From Gammaproteobacteria bacterium (GTDB taxonomy: Bacteria > Pseudomonadota > Gammaproteobacteria > Pseudomonadales > Azotimanducaceae), in assembly GCA_009837725.1 (NCBI GenBank), contig VXSY01000218.1:1-34707 (forward strand): a stretch of DNA of 34,707 bases, read 5' to 3'. The position numbers and the translations under genes were made by a program. Of this stretch, positions 1-10,891 are shown piece after piece (within the stretch, counting starts at the first letter, position 1; each line of letters opens with the position of its first letter). The notes below the pieces were generated by a model. That model was not told where the DNA came from, did no database searches, and worked only from the letters and a program-made list of their open reading frames with translations.

Positions 1-190
1 CGTCGACAACCCAACACCGGCGATTCGCAACGCCAGTTCAGAGCTTCCCTAACGGGCGGGACTTTCTGCGCGCCACGAAGGACGCACGCGTCGGCCCCCT
101 TTTGCAGGCGCAAAGGCACACCGTCTTCCCTCGTCGTTTTCTGCTGACTTGACGAGGTACGAGCCGGAGCAGACTCGGGAGACGAAGACA
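1..190. other. Left window edge, leader of der
   Basis: No gene is recognisable here. A short open frame (starting at base 2, stop TAA at 50-52) could be the tail of an upstream gene, but the last residues do not resemble BamB, which usually precedes der in gammaproteobacteria. A purine-rich Shine-Dalgarno-like stretch (GGGAG around 178-182) precedes the der ATG at 191. I see no convincing promoter. Confidence 0.4.
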
Positions 191-1576
191 ATGCCCACAG
201 TGGCTCTCGTCGGGCGGCCCAACGTCGGCAAGTCCACCTTGTTCAACCGCCTCTGCGGCGGTCGTGATGCATTGGTGGCGGACTTCCCGGGCCTCACCCG
301 GGACCGTCGCTATGGGAGGGCGGAAGTGGAGGGTCACACGATCTCCGTGGTGGACACCGGCGGCCTCGGCGACATGGCGACCGCCGATACGGAAATGGCG
401 GACGCAGTGGCAGCGCAGGTTTGGCAGGCCGTCGACGAGGCGGACGTTCCGGTGATGCTGGTGGATGCCCAAACGGGCGCTTCCGCTACGGACGACGAAA
501 TCGCCGAGGGCCTGCGTCGTCGGGGCAAGCCCGTGGTGTTGGTGGCGAACAAGGCCGACGGCACCGATCCGGCGGTGGCGCATGACTTCTGGGGGTTGGG
601 TCTCGGCGAAGCGCTGCCGCTTTCCGCGCTGCGGGGGCGCGGTATGGGACGCTTGCGCACGGCGCTGGCCGAAGCACTGCCGCCCGTAGAGGATGCCGGC
701 CAGGAGGAGGCTGAAGACGGCATCCGCGTTGCCATCGTTGGCCGCCCCAATGTGGGCAAGTCGACGTTGGTGAACCGCCTTGCCGGAAGCGACCGCCAAG
801 TCGTGTTAGACCGCCCGGGCACCACCCGCGACGCCATCGACATCCGCGTTGGCAATCACGTGCTGATCGACACGGCAGGTTTGCGGCGGCGGTCGCGGGT
901 GTCGGAGGCAATCGAGAAGTTCTCGGTGATCAAGTCGCTCGAAGCGCTCGAACGGGCCCATGTTGCGGTGCTCCTCATCGACGCCGAGGACGGCCTTGTG
1001 GACCAAGACCTGCACCTGATGCGCCACGCCATGGACGCGGGCACGGGACTCCTGCTGGCAGTGAACAAGTGGGACGGCCTGTCGCCTGATCGGCGCCTTG
1101 CGGTTCGCTCCGCGCTCGACCGGCGCATGGACTTCGCGCCCTGGGTGTCGATTCGCTACATCTCGGCCCGAACCGGCGCCGGCGTTGGCAAGCTCATGGG
1201 CTTGGTGGACGACATCCACGGCGCCGCTGCCTTCGACACCAGCACGCCACAGCTCAACCGCATCCTCGAAGAGGCCGTTCGCGCGCATCCGCCGCCGATG
1301 GTGCACGGACGCGCCATTAGGCTCCGCTACGCGCACAAGGCCGGCGCCCATCCACCGACCCTCATGCTGCACGGAAACCGCACCGAAGCCTTGCCGGCGA
1401 GCTACCTGCGTTACTTGGAGAACCGCTTCCGCGCCGCGCTCGACCTCGCCGGAACGCCGCTCCGCATCCAGACTCGCACCGGAGAAAACCCGTGGGGAGA
1501 CCGCAGAAACAAACTCACCGAGCGCCAGATGCGACAGCGGCGCCGGCTGATCCGCCATCGGCTGGGGAAGCGCTGA
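191..1576 (+). CDS. der: Ribosome biogenesis GTPase Der (EngA)
   Basis: Der is an essential cytoplasmic GTPase that binds the 50S precursor and helps its maturation. The 461-residue product has the double G-domain layout unique to this family. The first P-loop GRPNVGKS is at residues 8-15, followed by DTGG and NKAD. The second P-loop, again GRPNVGKS, is at 184-191, followed by DTAG and NKWD. The last ~115 residues form the KH-like domain, ending in a basic tail rich in Arg as usual. The ATG at 191 is preferred over an in-frame TTG at 149 because it has a GGGAG ribosome site and places the P-loop at the usual distance. The gene is convergent with the M23 peptidase; the gap between them holds repeat copy A. 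Length and motifs are normal, so identification is secure. Confidence 0.97.
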   Translation: MPTVALVGRPNVGKSTLFNRLCGGRDALVADFPGLTRDRRYGRAEVEGHTISVVDTGGLGDMATADTEMADAVAAQVWQAVDEADVPVMLVDAQTGASATDDEIAEGLRRRGKPVVLVANKADGTDPAVAHDFWGLGLGEALPLSALRGRGMGRLRTALAEALPPVEDAGQEEAEDGIRVAIVGRPNVGKSTLVNRLAGSDRQVVLDRPGTTRDAIDIRVGNHVLIDTAGLRRRSRVSEAIEKFSVIKSLEALERAHVAVLLIDAEDGLVDQDLHLMRHAMDAGTGLLLAVNKWDGLSPDRRLAVRSALDRRMDFAPWVSIRYISARTGAGVGKLMGLVDDIHGAAAFDTSTPQLNRILEEAVRAHPPPMVHGRAIRLRYAHKAGAHPPTLMLHGNRTEALPASYLRYLENRFRAALDLAGTPLRIQTRTGENPWGDRRNKLTERQMRQRRRLIRHRLGKR

Positions 1577-1642
1577 GCTGGGGGCGGCGGCGCTCGCCCT
1601 CCTCGTGCGGCAGGAACGCCAAGGCATGACGGGTGCCAGCGA

Positions 1643-1808
1643 GAGGCTGGTTTGTTGGTTGCGTTGTTCGAGGCTTGCTCTTTTTGGCGTCGTCTGGAGC
1701 GCGGGTTGCGGTGGCCTTGGCCGGCTCCGCTGCGTGCGCGCCTTTCGGCACGCTTGGAGGGCGGGACGCCCTCCGTCCAGAGAGACCCTCGCATGGCAGG
1801 GGCTGTTG
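1643..1808 (+). repeat. Dispersed intergenic repeat, copy A
   Basis: This ~166-bp stretch matches, with scattered substitutions and small indels, the reverse complement of 19770-19933. Shared blocks include GAGGCTGGTTTGTTGG at the left end and CAGGGGCTGTTG at the right end. Inside is a hairpin, GGAGGGCG (1756-1763), loop GGA, CGCCCTCC (1767-1774). In copy B the stem is kept with a different loop. The copy lies between the 3' ends of der and the M23 gene. Reading frames across it are not preserved between copies, so it is probably non-coding. Confidence 0.85.
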
Positions 1809-1835
1809 GGTTCGGTGTTTTGCCGGCTAGCCCCA

Positions 1836-2681
1836 TCAGCCACCGGGCGGTGCGTCGTCCACCAGCGCGTTCAGCACGGCCATCATCCGTTCTGGATCGA
1901 CCCGAACGCCCGCCAAGCTCACGCTCCAGTGCAAGTGCGGCCCGGTGGATCGCCCGGTGGCCCCGACTTGGCCCAGGACGTCACCCCTGGCCACCGTCTG
2001 ACCCTCCTGCACGCCGATCGCGTCGAGGTGGCAATACATCGTCACCAGACCGCCGCCGTGATCGACCATCACCGTGTTGCCATTGAAGAAGTAGTCGCCG
2101 GTGACCGCGACGATGCCGGGAGCGGGGGACTCGATGGGCGTTCCGGTACTGGCCGCGATGTCGAGGCCGGAGTGCGGGCTGCGGGGCTGGTCGTTCCAGA
2201 AGCGGCGCAGGCCAAACACGCTTGAGTGGCGGCCCTCAACCGGTTTCAGGAATGGTACGGGGCTTGCGGCAACAGGAGTCCGCAGCGCGTATGCGGCGCG
2301 CATTGTCGCGGTTTCGCGGTTGATGCGTTCGAGGTCAGCCGGATCTGGGTCCACCATGCGGCGGTTGCTGGTGCGAAGCCGCTGCTCCGGATAATTGCGA
2401 TGCACCACCTCGTAGGCGAGCTTGGCGGTGTCGGTCAGCGTCGCCACTTCAAGCGCGCGCGGACCCGGCTCGGCATCGAGTGCGGCACCGACGATGGCGT
2501 GGCCATCGAGCACCAGCACTTGCTCGCCATTCACGCTCGCCGTGACTGCATCGATGGGAAGTGGCACTGCAGCGACGCCGCCAACTTCGATCTTGATGGT
2601 AGTGGCCGGCGCCGCCGCGCCGGCGAGGGCCAGCAACCAAAGGCAAAGGCCTCGCCTAAAGCGCCGCAACAGACCGGTCAT
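1836..2681 (-). CDS. M23 family metallopeptidase (LytM-like)
   Basis: This is a predicted exported zinc endopeptidase acting on peptidoglycan cross-links. The 281-residue product begins with a basic stretch and hydrophobic core (residues 1-26, ending AAAPA), consistent with a signal peptide. It then has a ~115-residue N-terminal region and a C-terminal LytM domain from about residue 145. The zinc ligands are present: H170 and D174 (HSGLD) and the HLH pair H249/H251, so it should be catalytically active rather than an EnvC/NlpD-type activator. No LysM or coiled-coil domain is visible. The start ATG overlaps the xseA stop as ATGA and has a strong GAGGAGG ribosome site inside xseA, so the two are co-transcribed and probably translationally coupled. 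The exact substrate bond cannot be told from sequence. Confidence 0.9.
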   Translation of the reverse strand: MTGLLRRFRRGLCLWLLALAGAAAPATTIKIEVGGVAAVPLPIDAVTASVNGEQVLVLDGHAIVGAALDAEPGPRALEVATLTDTAKLAYEVVHRNYPEQRLRTSNRRMVDPDPADLERINRETATMRAAYALRTPVAASPVPFLKPVEGRHSSVFGLRRFWNDQPRSPHSGLDIAASTGTPIESPAPGIVAVTGDYFFNGNTVMVDHGGGLVTMYCHLDAIGVQEGQTVARGDVLGQVGATGRSTGPHLHWSVSLAGVRVDPERMMAVLNALVDDAPPGG

Positions 2682-4075
2682 GTTTCCTCCTCCACTCGTC
2701 GGTGCTCCTTTCCGGTCACGGCCGCCTCGATGGTGCCGTCTGCGACGTGGGCCCGGATACGTTCCCCAGCCGTCACCTGTTCGACGCTGGAAACCGGGCT
2801 TCCCCACTTGCCCTCTCCCTTGGCGACGATCGCGTAGCCGCGCCCAAGAGTTTGCAGGGGACTCACGGCGTGGAGGCCCCGCGCGATGGATTCGCTCCGC
2901 GCGGTCGCGTCGAGCAGCCGTCGCGCCATGCCAGTGCGCAGACGCTGCTTCACCTGCTGCAATTGCGCCGCGAGACCCTCGATGCGCTGTCTTGGGCTGG
3001 CGCCCTGCAGCAATCGCGTGCTGTGTTCGATTGCGGTGGCTGCCGTGGCGAGGCGTGTCGTCATTCCCCTTTGCAGACGCAACGTCAACTCGTCGGTGCG
3101 TTGCATCCACTGCTCCGCGCTTCTGCCTGGATGGACAAGCCGACGCGCCGTCGCCGACAAGGACTGCAGATGGCTCCGGACGCGTGTTGAGGCTTGAAGC
3201 CCCAATGTTCGCTCCAGGCGGTCGAATCGACGACGCAGATCGCCCTGATCTGGCGTGGCGAGTTCCGCTGCAGCGGTTGGCGTGGCGGCGCGCTGATCGG
3301 CGGCGAAGTCGCAAAGCGTCACGTCCGTCTCATGGCCGACTGCGGATACGACGGGAATCGTCGTGGTTGCCACGCGCCGCACGACGGCTTCGGTGTTGAA
3401 TGCCCACAGGTCTTCGAGCGAGCCGCCGCCGCGGGTGAGGATGATCGCGTCGGGCCGACTGCGCATTCGCTCGGCGCGATCGAGTGCCGTGATGATCTGG
3501 CCAGGTGCCTCGTCGCCCTGTACGGACACATGAAACCAAGTTACGCGCAGACACGGGAAACGACGGCGCAGCACTGCCAGCACGTCGCGGGGGGCGGCGC
3601 CGGAAGGTGACGAAATCAGTGCCAGATGCCTTGGGAATGCGGGCAGGGGTCGCTTGCGGTCGGTGGCAAAGAGGCCCTCTGCAGCGAGGCTTGCCTTGAG
3701 CCGTTCCAAGGCTGCGCGCAGAGCGCCTTCGCCGGCGGGTTCCACATGCTCGACGATGGCCTGGAACTCGCCGCGGGCCTCGTACACCGACAGTCTCGCC
3801 CGCACGATCACGGTGATGCCATTGCCGAACGGCGCGCGCACGAACCGGTTGCGACTCGCGAACATGGCGCAGCGAATCTGCGCCGACCGATCGCGCAGGC
3901 TGAAGTACCAGTGGCCCGAGGCGGGCCGACTGAAGTTCGAGACCTCGCCCTCGATCCACACCCGGCCTAGCTTCTCTTCGATCAAGAGCCTCGCGGCGCC
4001 GTTGACTTCCGACACGGTGCGAATGCGGCGCTCGGTTCGCGGGTGGCCAAGAGCGGGCTGCTGGGGGCGACTCAT
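2678..4075 (-). CDS. xseA: Exodeoxyribonuclease VII large subunit
   Basis: XseA is the catalytic large subunit of exonuclease VII, which with XseB degrades single-stranded DNA to oligonucleotides in the cytoplasm. The 465-residue protein shows the N-terminal OB-fold signature (WIEGEVSNFSRP, then GHWYFSL) at about residues 40-60. The catalytic-core motifs RGGGSLEDLW and GHETDV follow, and then a long Arg/Gln-rich helical C-terminal region. No xseB is visible in the window. The ATG at 4075 has no Shine-Dalgarno; a candidate -10 box ends six bases before it, which would make the mRNA nearly leaderless. An in-frame GTG at 4015 is an alternative start. The gene is first in a two-gene unit with the M23 peptidase. 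Confidence 0.95.
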   Translation of the reverse strand: MSRPQQPALGHPRTERRIRTVSEVNGAARLLIEEKLGRVWIEGEVSNFSRPASGHWYFSLRDRSAQIRCAMFASRNRFVRAPFGNGITVIVRARLSVYEARGEFQAIVEHVEPAGEGALRAALERLKASLAAEGLFATDRKRPLPAFPRHLALISSPSGAAPRDVLAVLRRRFPCLRVTWFHVSVQGDEAPGQIITALDRAERMRSRPDAIILTRGGGSLEDLWAFNTEAVVRRVATTTIPVVSAVGHETDVTLCDFAADQRAATPTAAAELATPDQGDLRRRFDRLERTLGLQASTRVRSHLQSLSATARRLVHPGRSAEQWMQRTDELTLRLQRGMTTRLATAATAIEHSTRLLQGASPRQRIEGLAAQLQQVKQRLRTGMARRLLDATARSESIARGLHAVSPLQTLGRGYAIVAKGEGKWGSPVSSVEQVTAGERIRAHVADGTIEAAVTGKEHRRVEEET

Positions 4076-4081
4076 GGGTGG

Positions 4082-5873
<1,792 letters not shown>

Positions 5874-5880
5874 TGCATCC

Positions 5881-7479
5881 GTGACTGCTCCTCTGACGGA
5901 GGCCGAGCGCTCGCCGCCATCCGCCGTTGGCGCGGCGACAGATCGCGTTGTGGTGTTGGACTTCGGCTCCCAGTACACGCAGTTGATCGCGCGCCGGGTG
6001 CGGGAGTGCGGCGTGTATTGCGAGATCGTTCCTTTCGATGTCGACGAGGCCGTGCTCACGGCGCTCGGCGCAAACGCTTTCATCCTTTCGGGTGGCCCGG
6101 AATCGGTCACCGTCGGCGCAACGCCTCGTGTGCCCGATGCGGTGCTGGAAGGCGGCGTGCCCGTGCTCGGCATCTGCTATGGAATGCAGGCGATGGCGGC
6201 GCAGCGGGGAGGCGCCGTCGTGCCATCCACAGAGCGCGAGTTCGGTCACGCCCGGGTACGCATCCGCGAGGGCATCGACCTCTTTGCGGGGCTCGACCCG
6301 GAGCTCGATGTCTGGATGAGCCACGGCGACCGCGTGACCGACGTCCCGCCTGGCTTCGTCGTCGCCGCTGCCTCAGACAACGCTCCGGTTGCGGCGATGG
6401 CGGACGTGGGGCGGCGATGGTACGGGCTGCAATTCCATCCCGAAGTGACCCACACCCAGAGCGGTAGCGACATTTTGCGTCGCTTTGTGCGCGACATTGC
6501 CGGCTGCGAGGCGACGTGGACGCCTTCGAGCATCGTCGACCGGGCGGTGGCGTCCGTGCGGCGTCAGGTCGGCGACGGCAAGGTGCTGCTCGGCCTTTCT
6601 GGCGGGGTGGACTCGAGCGTGGTAGCCGCACTGGTCTCCCGTGCCATCGGCGATGGGCTCACTTGCGTCTTTGTGGACAACGGCCTGTTGCGCAAGGGCG
6701 AGGTGGACGAGGTACAGGCTGCGTTTGGGCCATCCAATGCACTGCCGCTGAACCTTGTGACGGTGGACGCTGCTGCCGAGTTTCTCCAAGCGCTCGCTGG
6801 CGTCGACGACCCGGAACAGAAACGTCGCGTCATCGGCCGCACCTTCGTCGAGGTCTTCGAGCGGGAGGCAGAGCGGATCGCGGACGTGGAATGGCTGGCG
6901 CAGGGCACGATCTACCCGGACGTGATCGAGTCGGCTGCCGCGCGCACGGGCAAGGCGCATGTCATCAAGTCACATCACAACGTCGGTGGTCTGCCGGAGC
7001 GGATGAAGCTGGGACTGGTGGAGCCGCTCCGGGACCTCTTCAAGGACGAGGTGCGCAAGGTGGGGCTTGCCCTGGGGCTGCCGGAAAGTCTGGTGTTCCG
7101 GCACCCGTTCCCTGGGCCGGGGCTGGGGGTCCGTGTGCTGGGCGAAGTGCGGCGCGAGTACCTGAGCGTGCTGCGCGAAGCCGACGCGATCTTCATCGAA
7201 GAGTTGCGCCGGGCCGATTGGTACGACCGCGTGGCGCAGGCGTTCGCCGTTTATCTGCCCGTGAAATCCGTAGGCGTGGTGGGCGATGCACGCCGCCACG
7301 AACACGTCATTGCCCTGCGCGCCGTGGTCACCACCGACTTCATGACCGCCAACTGGGCCGAACTGCCCCACGACCTGATCGCCACCGTCAGCAACCGCAT
7401 CGTCAACGAACTCCCCGGCGTCTCACGGGTGGTGTACGACGTGACCGGCAAGCCTCCGGGCACGATCGAGTGGGAGTAG
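5881..7479 (+). CDS. guaA: GMP synthase (glutamine-hydrolysing)
   Basis: GuaA aminates XMP to GMP using glutamine and ATP. The 532-residue product holds a class I glutamine amidotransferase domain: nucleophile C99 in GICYGMQ, with H186 and E188 in FHPEV. An ATP-pyrophosphatase domain follows, with the P-loop SGGVDSS at 240-246, and then the C-terminal dimerisation domain ending in [11 protein letters not shown], the canonical GuaA end. The start is taken as GTG 5881, 7 nt after the guaB stop; upstream in-frame codons lie within guaB. No strong Shine-Dalgarno is visible, so translation may be coupled to guaB. It converges on the uspA-type gene. Confidence 0.97.
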   Translation: MTAPLTEAERSPPSAVGAATDRVVVLDFGSQYTQLIARRVRECGVYCEIVPFDVDEAVLTALGANAFILSGGPESVTVGATPRVPDAVLEGGVPVLGICYGMQAMAAQRGGAVVPSTEREFGHARVRIREGIDLFAGLDPELDVWMSHGDRVTDVPPGFVVAAASDNAPVAAMADVGRRWYGLQFHPEVTHTQSGSDILRRFVRDIAGCEATWTPSSIVDRAVASVRRQVGDGKVLLGLSGGVDSSVVAALVSRAIGDGLTCVFVDNGLLRKGEVDEVQAAFGPSNALPLNLVTVDAAAEFLQALAGVDDPEQKRRVIGRTFVEVFEREAERIADVEWLAQGTIYPDVIESAAARTGKAHVIKSHHNVGGLPERMKLGLVEPLRDLFKDEVRKVGLALGLPESLVFRHPFPGPGLGVRVLGEVRREYLSVLREADAIFIEELRRADWYDRVAQAFAVYLPVKSVGVVGDARRHEHVIALRAVVTTDFMTANWAELPHDLIATVSNRIVNELPGVSRVVYDVTGKPPGTIEWE

Positions 7480-7798
7480 GCCCGAGGGCAAGAACAGATT
7501 TCCCAAGGCGTTGATTAGCAAACTTAGCGCCTCGAAGTCGAGTCAACACCCCAACGTGCCGGCCGGATGGTGCGGTCCCACGCGCAGCTCGGAGCGAGGG
7601 CCCGTCACGCTCTTCCCGTCGAAGGCGAAGCAACCAAGGGCCCGATGGTGCAACCAGCCCTCACCCCGCGAGACGGGCCTGGCGGCGGTTGGGAACGGCC
7701 CTGTTCCTTGGCGTCCAGCGACTCGGCCTCCCCAGCGGCTGGAAACTCCAAGGCCGGCCGTTGCCTTGGCAGAAGGCACTATGCGACAGGCAAGTGCC
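7480..7798. other. Convergent guaA/usp intergenic region
   Basis: This 319-nt non-coding gap lies between convergent genes. It contains a stem CCAAGGC (7748-7754) / GCCTTGG (7763-7769) with an 8-nt loop, and a second stem AGGCAC (7774-7779) / GTGCCT (7794-7799) touching the end of the usp gene. Neither is followed by a T-run, so they are weak terminator candidates only. It is not a copy of the 165-bp repeat. I recognise no gene in the rest. Confidence 0.4.
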
Positions 7799-8623
7799 TC
7801 ATTGCTGCCGCAACCGAACCGCCAGCACGTCGCACGTCGCCCCGTGGAGGATGGCGTTGGCGGTGGAGCCGGCGAGCAGTTGCAGGCCGTGCTTGCCGTG
7901 GGTGCCGACGACCACGAGGTCGGCACCGATGTCGGTTGCGAGCGCGTGGATTTCGGTCACCGGGTTGCCGGACAGCGCGTAAATCGCCTCCTCCTCCACG
8001 CCGAAGGCATCGGCGAGGTGGGCGAGCTTCTGTGCCGTCGGTTCACCGATGGCGTCGTGGGTCACCGTACACAGCGTCACCTCGGCGCCGCAGTGCGCCG
8101 ACACCCGGCCCGCATGCTCGAGCACCTCGAACGAGTCGTCGGACAGGTCCACGGCGACCAGGATGCGCTCGTAGTTTCCGGATGCCGGCCCCCGGCCATT
8201 GAGATGGACGGCGAGCACGTCGCAGGGCGTGCCGTGCAGCACGGAGTTGGAGGTCGAGCCGAACATCGCTCGGGGTCCGCTGCGCCCGTGTGAGCCGACG
8301 ACCACGAGGTCGGCGCGGTTCTTGGCGTAGTCGTGCAGGGCGTGTGCCGGACGACCGTCGAGAACCTGACGCTTGGCCACACCCCGTGGCGTGCAGACCC
8401 GCTCGAGAAAACCGAACGCCTGCTTGCGGACGGCGTCGTCGAGTTCTTCGGAGTTCTGGAACGAGCCCACCGGATACTCGAAATGCTGGTGGTGAAGCTG
8501 AGTGCAAGCGTGGACTGCCTCGATGCAACCTGGGTCCGTCAGTTCGCAGGCCCGCCCAAGCACGAGCGCCGCATTGTCTTGGTGCACGTCCAAGCCCACC
8601 ACCACTTGCTCGAATGCGTTCAT
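7799..8623 (-). CDS. Tandem-domain universal stress protein
   Basis: This cytoplasmic protein of the UspA superfamily has two Usp domains in one chain (274 residues). Each domain carries the ATP-binding signature G-x2-G-x9-G-S/T: GSHGRSG...FGSTSN from residue 110 and GTHGKHG...AGSTANA from 240. Nucleotide binding is therefore likely in both halves, as in UspE-like proteins. The second domain begins near residue 152 (YERILVAVDLSDDS). The start codon has an excellent ribosome site (GAGGAGG about 7 nt upstream). It lies 221 nt downstream of the CCA-adding enzyme on the same strand and may be independently transcribed, though I could not find a convincing promoter. The specific stress role cannot be inferred. 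Confidence 0.92.
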   Translation of the reverse strand: MNAFEQVVVGLDVHQDNAALVLGRACELTDPGCIEAVHACTQLHHQHFEYPVGSFQNSEELDDAVRKQAFGFLERVCTPRGVAKRQVLDGRPAHALHDYAKNRADLVVVGSHGRSGPRAMFGSTSNSVLHGTPCDVLAVHLNGRGPASGNYERILVAVDLSDDSFEVLEHAGRVSAHCGAEVTLCTVTHDAIGEPTAQKLAHLADAFGVEEEAIYALSGNPVTEIHALATDIGADLVVVGTHGKHGLQLLAGSTANAILHGATCDVLAVRLRQQ

Positions 8624-8717
8624 CGCCTTCCTCCTCGACTAGCTGGCCTCGCGGGTGCGTCGCAGTGCGCTACGCGAGCCGCTGGCCTGCTTCCTTCGTT
8701 TGCGTTGCCACACCCTC

Positions 8718-8751
8718 GGGGGCAGTGTCCGTTTTCGGCGCGGCTGCCCCC
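8718..8751. other. Stem-loop between cca and usp
   Basis: GGGGGCAG (8718-8725) and CTGCCCCC (8744-8751) form a perfect 8-bp stem with an 18-nt loop in the 221-nt gap between the CCA-adding enzyme and usp. No T-run follows on either strand. It could limit read-through or stabilise mRNA; its function is unknown. Confidence 0.4.
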
Positions 8752-8844
8752 TCGCGAAAGCGCAGACGCACTGAACGTAACGCGCAAGACACCGGCTCGG
8801 AAGGATCGAAAGGCGATAAGCGAGGGCTGCTTTAGAACCGGGAG

Positions 8845-10254
8845 CTATTGCGGCTCCGGTGTGCCCGGTGCCGCTTCGGGGTTTGTGGAGGCACCGAGTA
8901 CGGCATCGAGGATGCGGTCCGGGTCACTCCAGCCATGTGCGTCCTGCACGGCGCGGCAGCGACGGAGGACGTCGCTGAAATCTGCTCCCGGCTTGAGACC
9001 GCGAGCGATGAGATGGCGGCCGAGCACGGCATTGGGGGGTGAACGGTCGGCGACGGCAAGGGCGCGGGCACGCGCCAGAAAGCGGTCCCCTTCGGAGAAC
9101 GACCGTGCCAATGCCTCCTCGGTGGTGCGGCCGAAATGGTCGGCGCGGGCGGTGCGCACCAAGAGCTCCATGGTCACGCCGTCGGCTGCGAGCTTTCGTG
9201 CCAAGCGTCGATAGGCGCGATCGCCAGCGCCCTGCGCCACGAACTGGGCCGGGGCGAGATGGTGTCGCACCAGCGCACAGGTGCGCTTGACCAGCGCGTG
9301 CGATGTGCGCAGGTTGTCTAGGAAGGTGCGGGTGGGCGCGATCCCGGCTTCCGAGTGGCGCGGCGATCGAACCGTCCCGCCGTCCGTGGTTAGCGTAACG
9401 AGTGGCTTGCCGAAGTCATGGCACAGGGCGCCGAACATGAGCGCCGCGTCTTCGTCTTCGTCGCCGGTGCGAAGCATGGCTGCCTCGTCCACGACCATCA
9501 GCGTGTGGGTCCACACGTCCCCTTCCGGATGCCAGCGCGGGTCCTGTGGAACGTCGACCAGGGCGGCGAGTTCCGGGAAGTGGCCGAGGAGCCCGGAGCG
9601 GCGCAGAAATGCCAAGCCAAGGGCCGGGCGCACGCCGCGCAGGAGCAACTTGCGGAACTCCTCGCGCTTGCGCTCCGGCGAGATCTCGGCCAGCTCGAGT
9701 TGGCCGCACAGGCGTACGAGTTCTTCGTCCGGCGTCATGTCGAGCCGGGCGCAAAACTGTGCAACGCGCAGCCCCCGCAGAGGGTCCTCGGGAAACGTGG
9801 CCGTGTCCGTTGCCCGCAAGATGCGACGTTCGAGGTCGCGGCGTCCGCCATGCGGATCGAGGATCTTCCCGCCGGGCAGCTCCATGCCCATGCTGTTGAT
9901 GGTGAGGTCACGCCGCCGTGCCGCTTCGGCGAAGTCCAGGCCTGGATCCACCTGCACATCAAAGCCTCGATGGCCCGGACCGCGCTTGCTGTCGCGACGC
10001 GGCAGCGAGAACTCGGCATGGACGCCGGCGCCGTCGAGGCGCAGCACTCCGAACGCTCGACCAACGCGCCGCACTCGGCCGAACCGGGTTAGAACGCCTT
10101 CGAGGTCTTCGAGTGCGAGCCCGAAGACCTCGATGTCCATGTCCTTGGCGTCGTTGCCGAGGCACAGATCGCGCACGAAGCCGCCCACGGCGACTGGGCG
10201 TCCGCCCGACGCTACGATGGCTTCGGCGATAGTCTTGATGCGGGAGTCCAGCAT
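8845..10254 (-). CDS. cca: CCA-adding/poly(A) polymerase family protein with HD domain
   Basis: This is a class II nucleotidyltransferase that most likely adds or repairs the 3' CCA of tRNA. The 469-residue product shows GGFVRD (24-29), the metal-binding DMDIE (D38, D40) and RRDLTIN (114-120). The tRNA-NT core follows to about residue 220. An HD phosphohydrolase domain comes next, with H250 and the H279-D280 pair (LCHDFGKP), as in the E. coli multifunctional Cca. The start ATG at 10254 fits the family N-terminus (a few residues before the GGxVRD strand). An upstream ATG at 10290 is possible but has no ribosome site. A TATGAT box ends six bases before 10254, giving possible leaderless transcription. 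Poly(A) polymerase activity cannot be excluded, but no C-terminal basic PcnB tail is seen. It is divergent from tadA. Confidence 0.88.
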   Translation of the reverse strand: MLDSRIKTIAEAIVASGGRPVAVGGFVRDLCLGNDAKDMDIEVFGLALEDLEGVLTRFGRVRRVGRAFGVLRLDGAGVHAEFSLPRRDSKRGPGHRGFDVQVDPGLDFAEAARRRDLTINSMGMELPGGKILDPHGGRRDLERRILRATDTATFPEDPLRGLRVAQFCARLDMTPDEELVRLCGQLELAEISPERKREEFRKLLLRGVRPALGLAFLRRSGLLGHFPELAALVDVPQDPRWHPEGDVWTHTLMVVDEAAMLRTGDEDEDAALMFGALCHDFGKPLVTLTTDGGTVRSPRHSEAGIAPTRTFLDNLRTSHALVKRTCALVRHHLAPAQFVAQGAGDRAYRRLARKLAADGVTMELLVRTARADHFGRTTEEALARSFSEGDRFLARARALAVADRSPPNAVLGRHLIARGLKPGADFSDVLRRCRAVQDAHGWSDPDRILDAVLGASTNPEAAPGTPEPQ

Positions 10255-10260
10255 CGGACG

Positions 10261-10266
10261 ATCATA
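10261..10266 (-). promoter_or_regulatory. Candidate -10 box of cca
   Basis: TATGAT on the minus strand lies six bases before the ATG at 10254, so transcription starting at the usual distance would begin on the A of ATG. No good -35 is visible, which lowers confidence. Confidence 0.35.
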
Positions 10267-10307
10267 AGCGCGAGAAGGGAGCACAGGCATTCGATGAGGG
10301 CCGCACG

Positions 10308-10796
10308 ATGACCGGTGTGGCGGCGCAAACCGACCATGAACACTGGATGCAGGTTGCGCTGACGGAGGCGCGGCAGGCTGCGCTGGCCGGCGAGGTGCCG
10401 GTTGGCGCCGTGGTGGTCGTTGCTGGTCGGGAGGTGGGGCGTGGGCACAACCGTCCGGTATCGGCGGGGGACCCCACCTCCCACGCGGAGATGGAAGCGC
10501 TCCGCGACGCCGCGCGACAGACGAGGAATTACCGCCTCCCCGGGGCAACGCTGTATGTCACGGTTGAGCCTTGCACCATGTGCGCCGGTGCGCTGGTTCA
10601 CGCCCGGGTTGAGCGACTGGTGTTCGGTACCCGCGAGCCCAAAGCCGGCGCCGTGCGAAGCGCGGCGAGGGTGCTCGATTGGGAGCATCTCAACCACAGG
10701 GTCGCCGTGGTGGAGGGCGTGCTGGCGGAGGACTGTCGCGAGCTGATGTCGTCATTCTTTGCTCACCGGCGAGGAGAGGCGAGCACACCCCAATAG
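10308..10796 (+). CDS. tadA: tRNA-specific adenosine deaminase
   Basis: TadA deaminates the wobble adenosine 34 of tRNA-Arg(ACG) to inosine. The 162-residue enzyme has the cytidine-deaminase fold zinc motif: H59-A60-E61 (catalytic Glu E61) and P88-C89-T-M-C92. It also has the family segments GAVVV near the N-terminus and RNYRLPGATLYVT before the cysteines. Length is typical. The start ATG lies 54 bp from the divergent cca start, so promoters for both must overlap in this short gap. purL begins 95 nt downstream behind its own candidate -10 box. Identification is secure. Confidence 0.96.
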   Translation: MTGVAAQTDHEHWMQVALTEARQAALAGEVPVGAVVVVAGREVGRGHNRPVSAGDPTSHAEMEALRDAARQTRNYRLPGATLYVTVEPCTMCAGALVHARVERLVFGTREPKAGAVRSAARVLDWEHLNHRVAVVEGVLAEDCRELMSSFFAHRRGEASTPQ

Positions 10797-10843
10797 CAGC
10801 TACGGCCTCGTGCTCGCATTCGGGGTCGTTGGGGCTGGGCGAA

Positions 10844-10849
10844 TACAAT
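10844..10849 (+). promoter_or_regulatory. Candidate purL -10 box
   Basis: TACAAT, a 5-of-6 match to the sigma-70 -10 consensus, lies in the tadA-purL gap. It would start transcription near 10856, 36 nt before the chosen purL start. A matching -35 is not evident. Confidence 0.45.
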
Positions 10850-10891
10850 GGACCCTTGTACCCAAACGACGCTGGCCCCTGCCGACTACTC

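Noticed and set aside
1633-1830. Small proteins encoded in the 165-bp repeat
   Set aside because: Several frames cross both repeat copies, but indels shift the frame between copies and no ribosome site is kept. Coding is unlikely.
7511-8293. Plus-strand frame running through the guaA/usp gap into usp
   Set aside because: Most of it is antisense to the usp gene, whose two Usp signatures and strong ribosome site are clear. The part in the gap shows no motif.
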